Shown: one piece after another, positions 8,822 through 16,425 of the stretch
How positions within the stretch are numbered: the stretch's first letter is position 1
Layout of the letters: every line of letters starts with the position of its first letter
DNA from: Chloroflexota bacterium
GTDB taxonomy: Bacteria; Chloroflexota; Dehalococcoidia; Lucifugimonadales; UBA3495
Reading direction: 5' to 3'
NCBI GenBank assembly: GCA_009837355.1
Contig: VXTR01000041.1
Span: forward strand, 1-46,036
Length of the DNA stretch: 46,036 nucleotides
Notes under the pieces: model-generated
The model's input: the letters and a program-made list of their open reading frames with translations, nothing else
What the model was told of the DNA's origin: nothing
The model's database searches: none
Made by a program: the position numbers and the translations under genes

Positions 8822-9175
8822 CTTCAGCGAGCCTACTACCGGGATCAGGCGCTGGTTGTAGGGGTCGACGGCAAGGAAGACACCTTCCAGGGTGTAGGCG
8901 CCGAGGAGGGGCGACGTGCCTTCCTCACCGAAGATTACCCAGGTGCCGGTTTCGCGGCCTTCAACCATCGCTCGCGCTTCGGCCATGTCCAGCTCGACGC
9001 GCTGGCCACCGGCGTACTCGAAGGTTTCCCGCTTGGTCGGGGTGATGCCCAGACCCTCCAGGATGGAGCGCGGGATTACCGTCGTGACGGCGCCGGTGTC
9101 CACCATTACATCGACATCCTCGAAGTGCTCGCCGTTGAGGTTGCCGATTTGGATGGTTACGTTGAATATGCCCAT
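8819..9175 (-). CDS. Retropepsin-like clan AA aspartic protease
   Basis: A 118-aa single-lobe aspartyl protease-like protein. The catalytic motif VDTGAVTTVIP (Asp at about residue 27) and the C-terminal hydrophobic-Gly motif LLGAYTLEG match the DTG/LLG pair of bacterial retropepsin-like families. Such proteins act as homodimers. They are often small cytosolic proteins of unknown substrate, frequently beside toxin-antitoxin-type genes. There is no signal peptide. It lies 12 nt downstream of the TPP enzyme stop on the same strand, but a good -10 box sits in the gap. A second family member lies at 35779-36165. Confidence 0.85.
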   Translation of the reverse strand: MGIFNVTIQIGNLNGEHFEDVDVMVDTGAVTTVIPRSILEGLGITPTKRETFEYAGGQRVELDMAEARAMVEGRETGTWVIFGEEGTSPLLGAYTLEGVFLAVDPYNQRLIPVVGSLK

Positions 9176-9181
9176 GACTGC

Positions 9182-9190
9182 ATTATATCA
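9182..9190 (-). promoter_or_regulatory. Extended -10 element, possibly for a leaderless mRNA
   Basis: On the minus strand TGATATAAT is an extended -10 with a perfect TATAAT (9182-9187). The A of the protease ATG (9175) lies 7 nt after it, the usual -10 to +1 distance. Transcription would therefore begin at or next to the start codon. No TTGACA-like -35 is visible and no Shine-Dalgarno can fit. Confidence 0.45.
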
Positions 9191-10855
9191 GTGGGCCACC
9201 GGGCTGGGGGACCAGCCGCCGTAGCGGGGGTATTGGGAGCAGATGAACTCCAGGTAGGAGGGCTGGCCGGTTTCGTTGGCGGCCAGGGCGCGCTGGAAGG
9301 CCGGAATGACCTCCGACGGCTCGGTTACCCGCTCGGCGTAGAGGCCCAGCTCGGCCACGGCCCGGGACATATTCACGTCCTCCGGCCCCATGACGCGATG
9401 CGTGTAGGGGTCGTGGCCGTCGCCCCAGAAGCCGGGCCCGTAGCCGGCGAACCCGCCGTTGGCGACGTGGGCGATGGTGATGCCCAGGTTCTGGCGCACG
9501 GGAACCTCAAGGTTGCCCAGCATATAGCCCACGCCGGCGTCGCCCGTTACCGCCACCGACTGCCGCTCGGGATAGGCCAGCTTGGCGGCCATGGCGCCGG
9601 CCAGTCCGAAGCCCAGGGTGGAGATGTTGCCCCAGCCCAGGAAGCCGCGGGGTATCAGCGTGTCATAGACGGTGCTGAGCTGGTCGCGGGTGTTGCCGGA
9701 GTCGTGGGTTACGAAGGAGTTGTACGGGTCCAGGACTTTCATCATGTCGCCATAGACGCGGTAGGGATTGATGGGCGCGTCGCCGGAGGCCATGGCCTCG
9801 CGATACTCCGCCAGGCCGGCGTCACGGGCGTTGCGGACTTCGGCGACGACGTTGCCGGCGGGACGGCCGGCGCCGTCGGTGCGGCGAGAGGCTTCGTCGG
9901 CCAGCGCTTGCAGGGTGAACCGAGCGTCGCCCAGCACGGCGTGATGGGTCGGATAGATGCGGTTGAGGTGGAACTCGTCCAGGTTACACTGGATGATGGT
10001 CTTGCCCGGCGCGTTGGGGATGCCGTGGGTGAAGCGGCCGGGGGAGAGGCTGCTGCCCACGGTGAGGATGACGTCGCTCTTGTTGAGGTAGGCGATGGGA
10101 TGCTCGCCGCGCACGCCAACGAACAGCGGGTGGTTTTCGGGGAAAGCGCCCTTGGCCTTGAGGGTGGTGATGACCGGCGCGTTGAGCAGCTCGGCCAGGG
10201 CGGTGAGCTCGGCGGAGGCGCCGGCGTAGATGACGCCCTCGCCGGCGTAAATCAGCGGGTTGGCGGCGTCCAGCAGCAGGTCGATGGCCCGGGCGACGTC
10301 GGACGGGTCGGGAGCGGACTTGTAGCCGCGGACCGGATGGTACGGGTCGGCGGTTTCGTCGTAGGTGGCGGCGGCGTTGGGCACGGCCAGGACGACGGGG
10401 CCGGGCCGTCCGCTGCGCAGCATGGAGAAGGCGCGGCGCAGGAACTCCGGTGTGCGTTCGGGTCGGTCGATGTAGCCGAACCACTTGGTGACGGTCTTGA
10501 GGCTGGTGGTGACGTCGAACTGGGTGTTCTCGGTGCTGCCGGCCGGCACGCCGTCGGTGATGCACAGCATCGGCGAGTTGTCCTCGAAGGCTTGCGCCAG
10601 GCCGGGGTAGGAGTACTGCAATCCGGCGCCGTTGACGCCGCCCTGGACGGTGCAGACGCCGATGCGGTCGCCGCCGGTAACGCGAGAGTAGGCGTCGGCC
10701 AGGGCGACGGCGTAGCGGTCGTCGCGCATCATAATCATGGGCACGCCCTCGCGGCCCAGGGCGTTGTTGACGCGGCAGACGGGGAAGGTGGAAACCCACT
10801 GGACGCCCTCCTGCTTGAGGATGCGGGCGATAGAAGTGGCAACGTCGATGCTCAT
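9188..10855 (-). CDS. Atypical thiamine pyrophosphate enzyme
   Basis: A 555-aa TPP-enzyme-family protein with the same three-domain order as acetolactate synthase. The region aligned with the catalytic RHEQAA motif reads RDDRYAVALADAYSR, so the universal cofactor-activating Glu is Asp (D46). The PP-domain GDG motif is GDAGVGYMLGN, followed by VANGGFAGYG. These deviations leave cofactor binding plausible but suggest an unusual reaction; glyoxylate carboligase is a known family member that also lacks the Glu. The frame is open to 10978, but ATG 10855 has GAGG upstream and matches the family start (MSIDVATSIARIL). It is divergent from a small membrane protein. The substrate is unknown. Confidence 0.85.
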   Translation of the reverse strand: MSIDVATSIARILKQEGVQWVSTFPVCRVNNALGREGVPMIMMRDDRYAVALADAYSRVTGGDRIGVCTVQGGVNGAGLQYSYPGLAQAFEDNSPMLCITDGVPAGSTENTQFDVTTSLKTVTKWFGYIDRPERTPEFLRRAFSMLRSGRPGPVVLAVPNAAATYDETADPYHPVRGYKSAPDPSDVARAIDLLLDAANPLIYAGEGVIYAGASAELTALAELLNAPVITTLKAKGAFPENHPLFVGVRGEHPIAYLNKSDVILTVGSSLSPGRFTHGIPNAPGKTIIQCNLDEFHLNRIYPTHHAVLGDARFTLQALADEASRRTDGAGRPAGNVVAEVRNARDAGLAEYREAMASGDAPINPYRVYGDMMKVLDPYNSFVTHDSGNTRDQLSTVYDTLIPRGFLGWGNISTLGFGLAGAMAAKLAYPERQSVAVTGDAGVGYMLGNLEVPVRQNLGITIAHVANGGFAGYGPGFWGDGHDPYTHRVMGPEDVNMSRAVAELGLYAERVTEPSEVIPAFQRALAANETGQPSYLEFICSQYPRYGGWSPSPVAH

Positions 10856-11008
10856 AGTTGGAAACCTCGTTTGAGTGGTTGGGTGCCGGCGATTGTACCA
10901 CTGCGGGGTTTGGTCGGTGGATTTTGGTGACACTTGGTCGTTGACGGGAGCGGGCCGGGGCTGGTTATCATCCTGCACAACGTGGCGCCAAGCGCGCCAC
11001 TCCGAATA

Positions 11009-11017
11009 TGCTAGACT
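11009..11017 (+). promoter_or_regulatory. Candidate extended -10 (TGCTAGACT)
   Basis: TGCTAGACT lies 10 nt before the ATG at 11028 and resembles the TGCTAnAnT elements at 16366, 21060 (minus strand) and 25075. It would give a nearly leaderless transcript. No -35 is evident. Confidence 0.3.
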
Positions 11018-11027
11018 GGTGAAAACG

Positions 11028-11417
11028 ATGTATGAATGGGAGGATATGCGGTGGCTGCGCCATCATGCGACGGTGGCGCCTTTCGGGATTTTCACAGCGA
11101 CGTTGCTAATGACCTTGTGGCTAGCGCACTGGCAGTGGCTGGGGCGGACCACTTGGGAATTGATGGCCGGGGAGGTAGACCTGGGAGCGGTGTTGTACAC
11201 CATGGTCGCCGTCCTGGCGGAACGCGGATTGAGGCTTATGTTTTGGGCATTGGATCAGAGACGAAAGTGGCGGGCGAAAATGCGTGCAGAAGCGCGGGCT
11301 GAAGGTTACGCGGAGGCCAAGCGCGAGTTCGACGCGCAGTTGGAACGGGTAGCACAAGAAGCCAGAGATAAAGGCATCGAACTGGAGGAAGTGTTGCCCA
11401 AGAGAGACGTATCATAA
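11028..11417 (+). CDS. Small membrane-anchored coiled-coil protein, unknown
   Basis: A 129-aa protein without a recognised family. Residues 15-40 are hydrophobic (FGIFTATLLMTLWLAHWQWL), and a second apolar stretch lies around 50-70. The last 50 residues are a charged Ala/Glu/Arg-rich helix likely to form a coiled coil in the cytosol (RAEARAEGYAEAKREFDAQL). An in-frame ATG at 11046 is an alternative start. Phage- or transposon-borne small membrane proteins of this shape are common in actinobacteria and Chloroflexota; that comparison is general and no function is implied. Confidence 0.6.
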   Translation: MYEWEDMRWLRHHATVAPFGIFTATLLMTLWLAHWQWLGRTTWELMAGEVDLGAVLYTMVAVLAERGLRLMFWALDQRRKWRAKMRAEARAEGYAEAKREFDAQLERVAQEARDKGIELEEVLPKRDVS

Positions 11418-11438
11418 CGGTATTGGCGCTTTTGGCTG

Positions 11439-11519
11439 ATGATTAGCGAGATTGGGGCGCACTCCAGCGACGGGCGGCCGATGCTGCAGGTGGAGACGCC
11501 GGAGGAGTGGCGCGGGTAA
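11439..11519 (+). CDS. 26-codon ORF abutting the DUF1538 gene (leader or remnant)
   Basis: ATG 11439 to TAA 11517-11519 encodes 26 residues (ending TPEEWRG), and the stop directly touches the DUF1538 start codon (TAAATG). The region GGAGGAG inside it could serve as a distant Shine-Dalgarno for the next gene. It may be a coupling leader peptide or the tail of a lost gene. Confidence 0.25.
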   Translation: MISEIGAHSSDGRPMLQVETPEEWRG

Positions 11520-12266
11520 ATGAGACAGTCCGCCCGGCTCCTGACACCGGCGCTGCGGCGGGCCGTCAGCACGATACGGGACCTGGCGCCCATCATCATC
11601 GTAATCGCGTTCTTCCAGCTGGTGGTGCTGCAGCAGCCCTTCCCCAACCTGGGCAACGTGCTTGTCGGGCTGCTGTGCGTGTGCGTCGGGCTGGGGCTTT
11701 TCGTACAGGGTTTGGAGAGTGGGCTGTTCCCCCTGGGCGAGGTGCTGGCGCGGGGTTTCGCCAACAAGGGCAGCCTGTGGGCGATCCTGGCCTTTGCCTT
11801 CTGCTTGGGATTCGGCGCAACGATCGCCGAGCCGGCGCTGATTGCCGTCGCCGCCGAAGCCGCCCAGGTGGCGTCGGAAACCGGAGCAATCTCGGATAGC
11901 GATGGGGCGCGCAGTTCCTACGCCCTGGAGCTGCGCCTGGTGGTGGCCACATCGGTGGGGCTGGCCATCCTGCTGGGGGTCATACGCATCCTAAAGGGCT
12001 GGCCCATCCATCACCTGATTATCGGGGGTTATGTCCTCGTTACCGTGATGACCGTCTTCGCTCCGGCGGAAATCATCGGCGTAGCCTACGATTCCGGCGG
12101 CGTAACCACCAGCACCATCACCGTTCCGCTGGTAACGGCGCTGGGTGTGGGCCTGGCCGCGTCGATCCGGGGGCGCAATCCCATGGTGGACGGTTTCGGG
12201 CTGATTGCCTTCGCCAGCCTGACGCCGATGATCTGTGTCATGGCCTACGGCATGATTGCCCGATGA
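11520..12266 (+). CDS. DUF1538 membrane protein, first paralog
   Basis: A 248-aa integral membrane protein of the DUF1538 family with about six to seven hydrophobic helices. Family signatures include [26 protein letters not shown], and the C-terminal [15 protein letters not shown] followed by [19 protein letters not shown]. The adjacent 264-aa gene encodes the same signatures, so the two probably form a heteromer. A DUF1538 pair (UmpA/UmpB) has been reported as a two-component Na+(Li+,K+)/H+ antiporter in Halomonas; I recall this and cannot verify it here. It is first in a run with a P-II-like and a CBS protein, which argues for a ligand-gated transporter. Confidence 0.85.
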   Translation: MRQSARLLTPALRRAVSTIRDLAPIIIVIAFFQLVVLQQPFPNLGNVLVGLLCVCVGLGLFVQGLESGLFPLGEVLARGFANKGSLWAILAFAFCLGFGATIAEPALIAVAAEAAQVASETGAISDSDGARSSYALELRLVVATSVGLAILLGVIRILKGWPIHHLIIGGYVLVTVMTVFAPAEIIGVAYDSGGVTTSTITVPLVTALGVGLAASIRGRNPMVDGFGLIAFASLTPMICVMAYGMIAR

Positions 12267-12290
12267 CGGTTCCATGATGACGGTTTCCCG

Positions 12291-13085
12291 ATGATTGATT
12301 TTCTGCACACGCTGCCGCCGGCCATCCTGTCCACGGTGTTTGACGTGGCGCCCATCGTAGCCGTGTTAACGCTGTTCCAGGTCTTCGTGCTGCGTCGCCG
12401 GCTGCCCAACCTGCGGCGGACTCTGGCCGGCCTGGTCTGCGTACTGCTGGGGCTGGCGCTGTTCCTGGTCGGCCTGGAAAACGCACTCTTTCCCATAGGG
12501 GAGACCATGGCCTTCCAGCTGACCGCTCACGCGGCGGCAGGCGCGCAGAGTGCGGCGGGGGCGGTTGACTGGAGAGACTACCTGGTGGTGTACGCCTTCG
12601 GCGCGGCCATCGGTTTCGCGACTACGGTGGCCGAGCCTTCGCTGATCGCCGTGGCCATCAAGGCCGAGGAGGTGTCCGGAGGCACGGTACGCGCCTGGCC
12701 CTTGCGGATTGCCGTGGCCGTGGGCGTAGCCATCGGCGTGTCGCTGGGCTGTTTCCGCATCGTCACCGGCACGCCGCTGCCCTGGTACATCATCGCCGCC
12801 TACGCCATTGTCATCGTGCAGACCTACCGGTCCAGCCGCACCATCATCCCCCTGGCCTACGACAGCGGCGGCGTAACCACGTCAACCGTCACGGTGCCGG
12901 TGGTCGCCGCCCTGGGCCTGGGCCTGGCCGCCAGCATCCCGGGACGCAACCCGCTGATTGACGGATTCGGACTGATTGCCTTCGCCAGCGTGTTTCCCAT
13001 AATGACCGTCCTGGGTTACGCTATAGGCGCATCCTGGTGGGGTCGCAGGAGAACCGCCGGCGGTCGGGAGGAGGTAGAGTCTTGA
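12291..13085 (+). CDS. DUF1538 membrane protein, second paralog
   Basis: A 264-aa DUF1538 membrane protein, paralogous to the preceding gene. It shares [41 protein letters not shown] and [16 protein letters not shown] at matching positions. It has about seven hydrophobic helices, a central 20-residue Ala/Gly insertion (AHAAAGAQSAAGA) absent from the partner, and a short basic cytosolic tail (GRRRTAGGREE). Only 24 nt separate it from the first paralog. Its stop TGA overlaps the TTG start of the P-II-like gene, so translation is coupled. The conserved polar DSGGVTTST loop is a good candidate for the ion path; that is inference. Confidence 0.85.
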   Translation: MIDFLHTLPPAILSTVFDVAPIVAVLTLFQVFVLRRRLPNLRRTLAGLVCVLLGLALFLVGLENALFPIGETMAFQLTAHAAAGAQSAAGAVDWRDYLVVYAFGAAIGFATTVAEPSLIAVAIKAEEVSGGTVRAWPLRIAVAVGVAIGVSLGCFRIVTGTPLPWYIIAAYAIVIVQTYRSSRTIIPLAYDSGGVTTSTVTVPVVAALGLGLAASIPGRNPLIDGFGLIAFASVFPIMTVLGYAIGASWWGRRRTAGGREEVES

Positions 13086-13432
13086 GGCTGAAGCTGATTG
13101 TCGCCCTGGTCAGCGACGACAAAACCGACGTCGTGATGGACGCCGCGCGCGACGGCGGCGCCACCGGCGCTACCATCATATCCAGCGTGCGGGGCGAGGG
13201 GCTGCGGCCGGGGACAACCTTCCTCGGTCTGCGCCTGGAAAGTATGCGCGACATGCTGCTGTTCCTGGTAGTGGAAACCCGCGCCCGGGACATCCTGGAG
13301 CGCATCCGGGACGCCGCGCGGCTGGATACCGAGCCCGGCGCCGGCATCGCGTTCCAACTGGATATTGAGGACGCCGTCGGCCTGGTCACCCAATTGCCCA
13401 CCATTCAGGAAGAACTGGAGCAGGACCTATGA
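13082..13432 (+). CDS. P-II-like nitrogen-regulatory-family protein
   Basis: A 116-aa ferredoxin-fold protein of the P-II (GlnB-like) superfamily, small trimeric sensors that bind nucleotides and control partner proteins, often membrane transporters. The start region LKLIVALVSDDKTDVVMDAARDG... and TGATIISSVRGEGLRPG (the T-loop region) fit the family, but the uridylylation Tyr loop of true GlnB is not evident. TTG 13082 is chosen as the start because GGAGG lies upstream and TTGA overlaps the previous stop. Its end overlaps the CBS gene start by ATGA. Genetic coupling to the DUF1538 pair suggests it gates that transporter. Confidence 0.8.
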   Translation: MRLKLIVALVSDDKTDVVMDAARDGGATGATIISSVRGEGLRPGTTFLGLRLESMRDMLLFLVVETRARDILERIRDAARLDTEPGAGIAFQLDIEDAVGLVTQLPTIQEELEQDL

Positions 13433-13821
13433 ACGCGCAAGGCCCGGTCAGGGTCGGGGACGTAATGGCCCCACAACTCCACAGCATCGACGGGCTGGCG
13501 ACGGTGGCCGATGCCATGGCGCTGATGAAGCGGCACGGCGTCGAGGCGCTGGTGGTCAACCGGCGGGATGAAACCGACGAGGTGGGGCTGCTGCTGGTAT
13601 CCGACGTGGCCCGGGAGATAATCGCCCGCAACCGCTCGCCCGAGCGGGTCAACGTGTACGAGATAATGTCAAAGCCGGTGCTAACCCTGCCGCCAGACAT
13701 GCTGACGCGCTACGCGGTGCGATTGCTGGTACGATTCCAGGTCTCCCGCGCCATAGTAGTCGACCGCGACCGCAGCCCCATCGGGTTCGTGACGCTGCAC
13801 GACTTGGTGATTGGGGGTTAG
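13429..13821 (+). CDS. Tandem CBS-domain protein
   Basis: A 130-aa protein made of two CBS motifs. The first begins VGDVMAPQLHSIDGLATVADAMALM and runs to about residue 64. The second begins VYEIMSKPVLTLPPD and ends with GFVTLHDLVI. Together they form one Bateman module that normally binds adenine nucleotides or S-adenosyl groups and reports energy state. It starts within the stop of the P-II-like gene (ATGA), making it the last gene of the DUF1538/P-II/CBS operon. Two nucleotide-sensor types attached to one transporter pair is notable. Confidence 0.88.
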   Translation: MNAQGPVRVGDVMAPQLHSIDGLATVADAMALMKRHGVEALVVNRRDETDEVGLLLVSDVAREIIARNRSPERVNVYEIMSKPVLTLPPDMLTRYAVRLLVRFQVSRAIVVDRDRSPIGFVTLHDLVIGG

Positions 13822-13975
13822 GCGGCGGGGGGCGCTAGCGGCATCCGCTGGCTGGTTCGCGCGGATGGTGTGGGTGGTCGGGGACCGGGGCGAGGGCGTC
13901 GGGTTTACGTTGGCTACGAGCAGCAGATAAAATGCGGGGTACGAAGACGAACCAAGAGCAAAGGGGTGGAGGAAC

Positions 13976-15163
13976 ATGGGGAAGCAATCGAGACGAGCTA
14001 GCCGGCGTAATCGCCCGGGCCGGAGCAATAACGCTAACAGGAGTAGCAGGGAGGTGCTAGGCACGCTCTATACTCAAAGCAGTAACTACACGTACGCAGC
14101 CATCGTTACGGCGAAGCCCGACACGGCGCAATCAGGTGACGTGCCTACGGATAATAAGGCGGTGTACATTTCGTCGGCGCGCTTAGGGGATCGTGAAATT
14201 GTGTACGGGAGCCTTCTTCACACTATAGACGAAGCCATTAGGCCGATCTATCAGTCATCGCGCCGCCTGCGGGAAATGAGCGAGATCATCCCGGCGGATG
14301 TCTTCCCATCTGTTGAGTACACAGAATCCGGCGACGGTATTGGGCTCTACACCCTTCCGCCGGGAGATTACTCAGACGCGATAATCCATCAGCAGGAGCA
14401 AATCCTGAAAGACACCCTACTTCTTTCTGGAATACACGTGCGGACATTGTTGGAGGATTTCAGCGGTCGGGGCAATGTCCCAGTACCAATCTACGACTAC
14501 GAGAGTGAACCAGCTGGAAGCGTTTCACTAGCTGAAATATTCAACACGCTTGAGCATTATCGATATTGCGTGGTTTCCGGGGAGTTTGTTCATGACGTTT
14601 TCTCCAGTAAGGGGCAATTGGGGTCCGACCAATTGGTCGGCTCAAAAATGAAGATCCACGAACTCTTCAATGCGATCTTTGTGTTCATATCGAGGATTAG
14701 GATAAAAGACTTTGCAGGTGTCTTACGTGCAAGGCTTGAGAATCTGTCGGTTGATTCCGATAGAAGTGACGCAATATTCGCTGTGCAGAACGTGCATTCC
14801 ATCGCACAAATTATGCACGAACGCACAGTCGTTGTTGGAACTCTACCGGAATTCATAGCAGTTCTCAATCGAAAGTTAGAACTAACGACAAAGGAGAGAC
14901 GCATACTACAGGATGCCGAAGACAAAGGCGAAACGGAAGTCCATTTAGTAAGAATAGGTGGTCTACCGGTCTTCAGTATAGGACGGCTCCTTCACAACAA
15001 GATGATAGAGACGCATATTACTATCAACGGCGAAAGCGAAAAAGTCGAGATCAGTTGGGACGAGTTTTTCAGAGAGCTCGTGAAAGTCCATGGCGATGAG
15101 CCTCTCGTGCCGCGCGAAGTGCTGGAGAAGAGGTTTGAGCATTTAGACGCTGTTGGGCGATAG
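13976..15163 (+). CDS. Unknown 395-aa protein
   Basis: I do not recognise this protein. The first 30 residues are very basic and Ser/Arg/Asn-rich (RRASRRNRPGRSNNANRSS), a possible nucleic-acid-binding tail. The remainder looks globular and mostly helical, without signal peptide or membrane segments. No catalytic motif is evident; a stretch KLELTTKERRILQDAEDKGE is strongly charged. GGAGG stands about 5 nt before the ATG. Base composition is noticeably lower in GC than the operon before it, a sign of horizontal transfer. The next gene, 100 nt on, is a predicted restriction endonuclease of similar composition, so a defence or mobile-element context is plausible but not shown. Confidence 0.7.
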   Translation: MGKQSRRASRRNRPGRSNNANRSSREVLGTLYTQSSNYTYAAIVTAKPDTAQSGDVPTDNKAVYISSARLGDREIVYGSLLHTIDEAIRPIYQSSRRLREMSEIIPADVFPSVEYTESGDGIGLYTLPPGDYSDAIIHQQEQILKDTLLLSGIHVRTLLEDFSGRGNVPVPIYDYESEPAGSVSLAEIFNTLEHYRYCVVSGEFVHDVFSSKGQLGSDQLVGSKMKIHELFNAIFVFISRIRIKDFAGVLRARLENLSVDSDRSDAIFAVQNVHSIAQIMHERTVVVGTLPEFIAVLNRKLELTTKERRILQDAEDKGETEVHLVRIGGLPVFSIGRLLHNKMIETHITINGESEKVEISWDEFFRELVKVHGDEPLVPREVLEKRFEHLDAVGR

Positions 15164-15266
15164 AAAGGGGCGATACGGATGAGTTGACGCTCTGGATGGA
15201 AATTACTTTACTGTTGGCATTGATGCTTCCTTCTAGCGTTGATGCCTCTCTGTGCAGGTGATAAAA

Positions 15267-16043
15267 GTGTCTACCCACACGAACTGGACGCGCCAACAGT
15301 TGCTGGTGGCGTTTGCGCTTTATTGCCGGATGCCGTTCGGCAAGATTAGCTCGCGGCATCCTGACATTATTCGGGTTGCGGCGGCTATTGGGCGGACGCC
15401 GGCAGCGTTGTCCATGAAGATGGGCAATATCGCCAGCCTTGACCCGGCGATTACGTCAACGGGGCGCAGCGGGTTGCGGGCCGCGTCTGCCAACGACCGG
15501 GCCATGTGGGATGAAATGACCAGCGATTGGGACCGCTTTGCCTTTGAGTGCGAACAAGCGTTGATCGCTACTGAAACTACGGCAACCACGCCAGAACCTG
15601 TTGAGCGCGTCGTACCAGACTACGACGATTTGCCAGTTGGAGAAGACCGTGTCACGCTCACGACAGCGCGCATCGGGCAGAATTTCTTTAGGGCGGCGGT
15701 GTTGAGCGCATACAACGAACGGTGTTGTATCACCGGGCTTGCGGTTCCCAGGTTGCTCGTGGCGAGCCACATCGTGCCGTGGCATATCGACGGAGCCAAC
15801 AGAACCAACCCGCAGAACGGCCTCTTGCTGTCAGTCCTGCACGACAAGGCTTTTGATACGGGACTGCTAACCATCAACGATGATATGACGGTTCGCGTGT
15901 CCCGTGAGCATATCGCGTCCGCTGACGCATTTTTCGCAACCGCGGTTGGACACTATGACGGCCGTCCGATTTCTCTCCCTGAGAAATTTGCACCAGATAG
16001 GGATTTCCTCGCTTATCATCGGGAGCATGTTTTCCAAGGCTGA
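15267..16043 (+). CDS. HNH endonuclease, COG3440-type predicted restriction enzyme
   Basis: A 258-aa protein with the layout of COG3440 predicted restriction endonucleases. The N-terminal domain is typical of the family (NWTRQQLLVAFALYCRMPFG, IGRTPAALSMKMGNIASLDP). After a variable linker comes a C-terminal HNH nuclease: CCITG near residue 152, LLVASHIVPW with the catalytic His, then NPQNGLLLSVLHDKAFD with Asn and His. It would cut DNA, possibly modified DNA. GTG 15267 is preferred over GTG 15252 because AGGTGAT precedes it and the conserved region starts at once. No cognate methyltransferase is adjacent; the nearest is 28 kb away. Confidence 0.88.
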   Translation: MSTHTNWTRQQLLVAFALYCRMPFGKISSRHPDIIRVAAAIGRTPAALSMKMGNIASLDPAITSTGRSGLRAASANDRAMWDEMTSDWDRFAFECEQALIATETTATTPEPVERVVPDYDDLPVGEDRVTLTTARIGQNFFRAAVLSAYNERCCITGLAVPRLLVASHIVPWHIDGANRTNPQNGLLLSVLHDKAFDTGLLTINDDMTVRVSREHIASADAFFATAVGHYDGRPISLPEKFAPDRDFLAYHREHVFQG

Positions 16044-16425
16044 ACGACCTGCCGCAATGCTGACACTTTCCTCTTGCCCCAACGCTTCGCTCTCCCCTAC
16101 CATATAATCGTCAAATCCCACGGAGCCAACCCGTTAACAACCCCAATGCCAGCGTCCCGACACCGCCCTTTACGCCCTTCTCTCAAATCCTCTCAAACGG
16201 CTCCCAAAGCCGCCCAAATCGCCCCCAAAACTGCCCATTACACCCCCATTTACCACCAAGAACGACCACCATCCCCTACTTGAATAAGAGGAAATGAGAG
16301 GAAACGAGAGGGAAATCGAAAAATCGCCGCCATCCCGGCCCATCCTTGCCCCACTCCCCGGCCCCTGCTACACTGGCGGCATTCGTTGACTCGTTTGATT
16401 CGTTTGCGCGCAAGGAGCCGCTGTT
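16044..16425. other. 382-nt intergenic region with strong strand skew
   Basis: No gene is supported. From about 16100 to 16275 the plus strand is C-rich and G-poor, including many CCCAAA/CGCCC units. From 16285 to about 16325 it turns almost purely purine with near-repeats of GAGAGGAAA. TCGTTTG-like units recur at 16382-16408. The last 80 nt hold a candidate promoter and the Shine-Dalgarno of the LLM gene. Confidence 0.6.
16346..16374 (+). promoter_or_regulatory. Candidate promoter of the LLM oxidoreductase
   Basis: TTGCCC (16346-16351), 17-nt spacer, TACACT (16369-16374), preceded by TGC to give an extended -10. The start codon is about 45 nt further on, with AAGGAG 9 nt before it. Confidence 0.5.

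Noticed and set aside
8813-10930. 705-aa plus-strand open frame
   Set aside because: It is the antisense shadow of the TPP enzyme and aspartic protease; it is Gly/Val/Ala/Asp-rich without any domain, typical of the complement of high-GC genes.
15252-15266. GTG 15252 as start of the HNH gene
   Set aside because: The five extra codons cover the likely Shine-Dalgarno of GTG 15267; kept only as an alternative.
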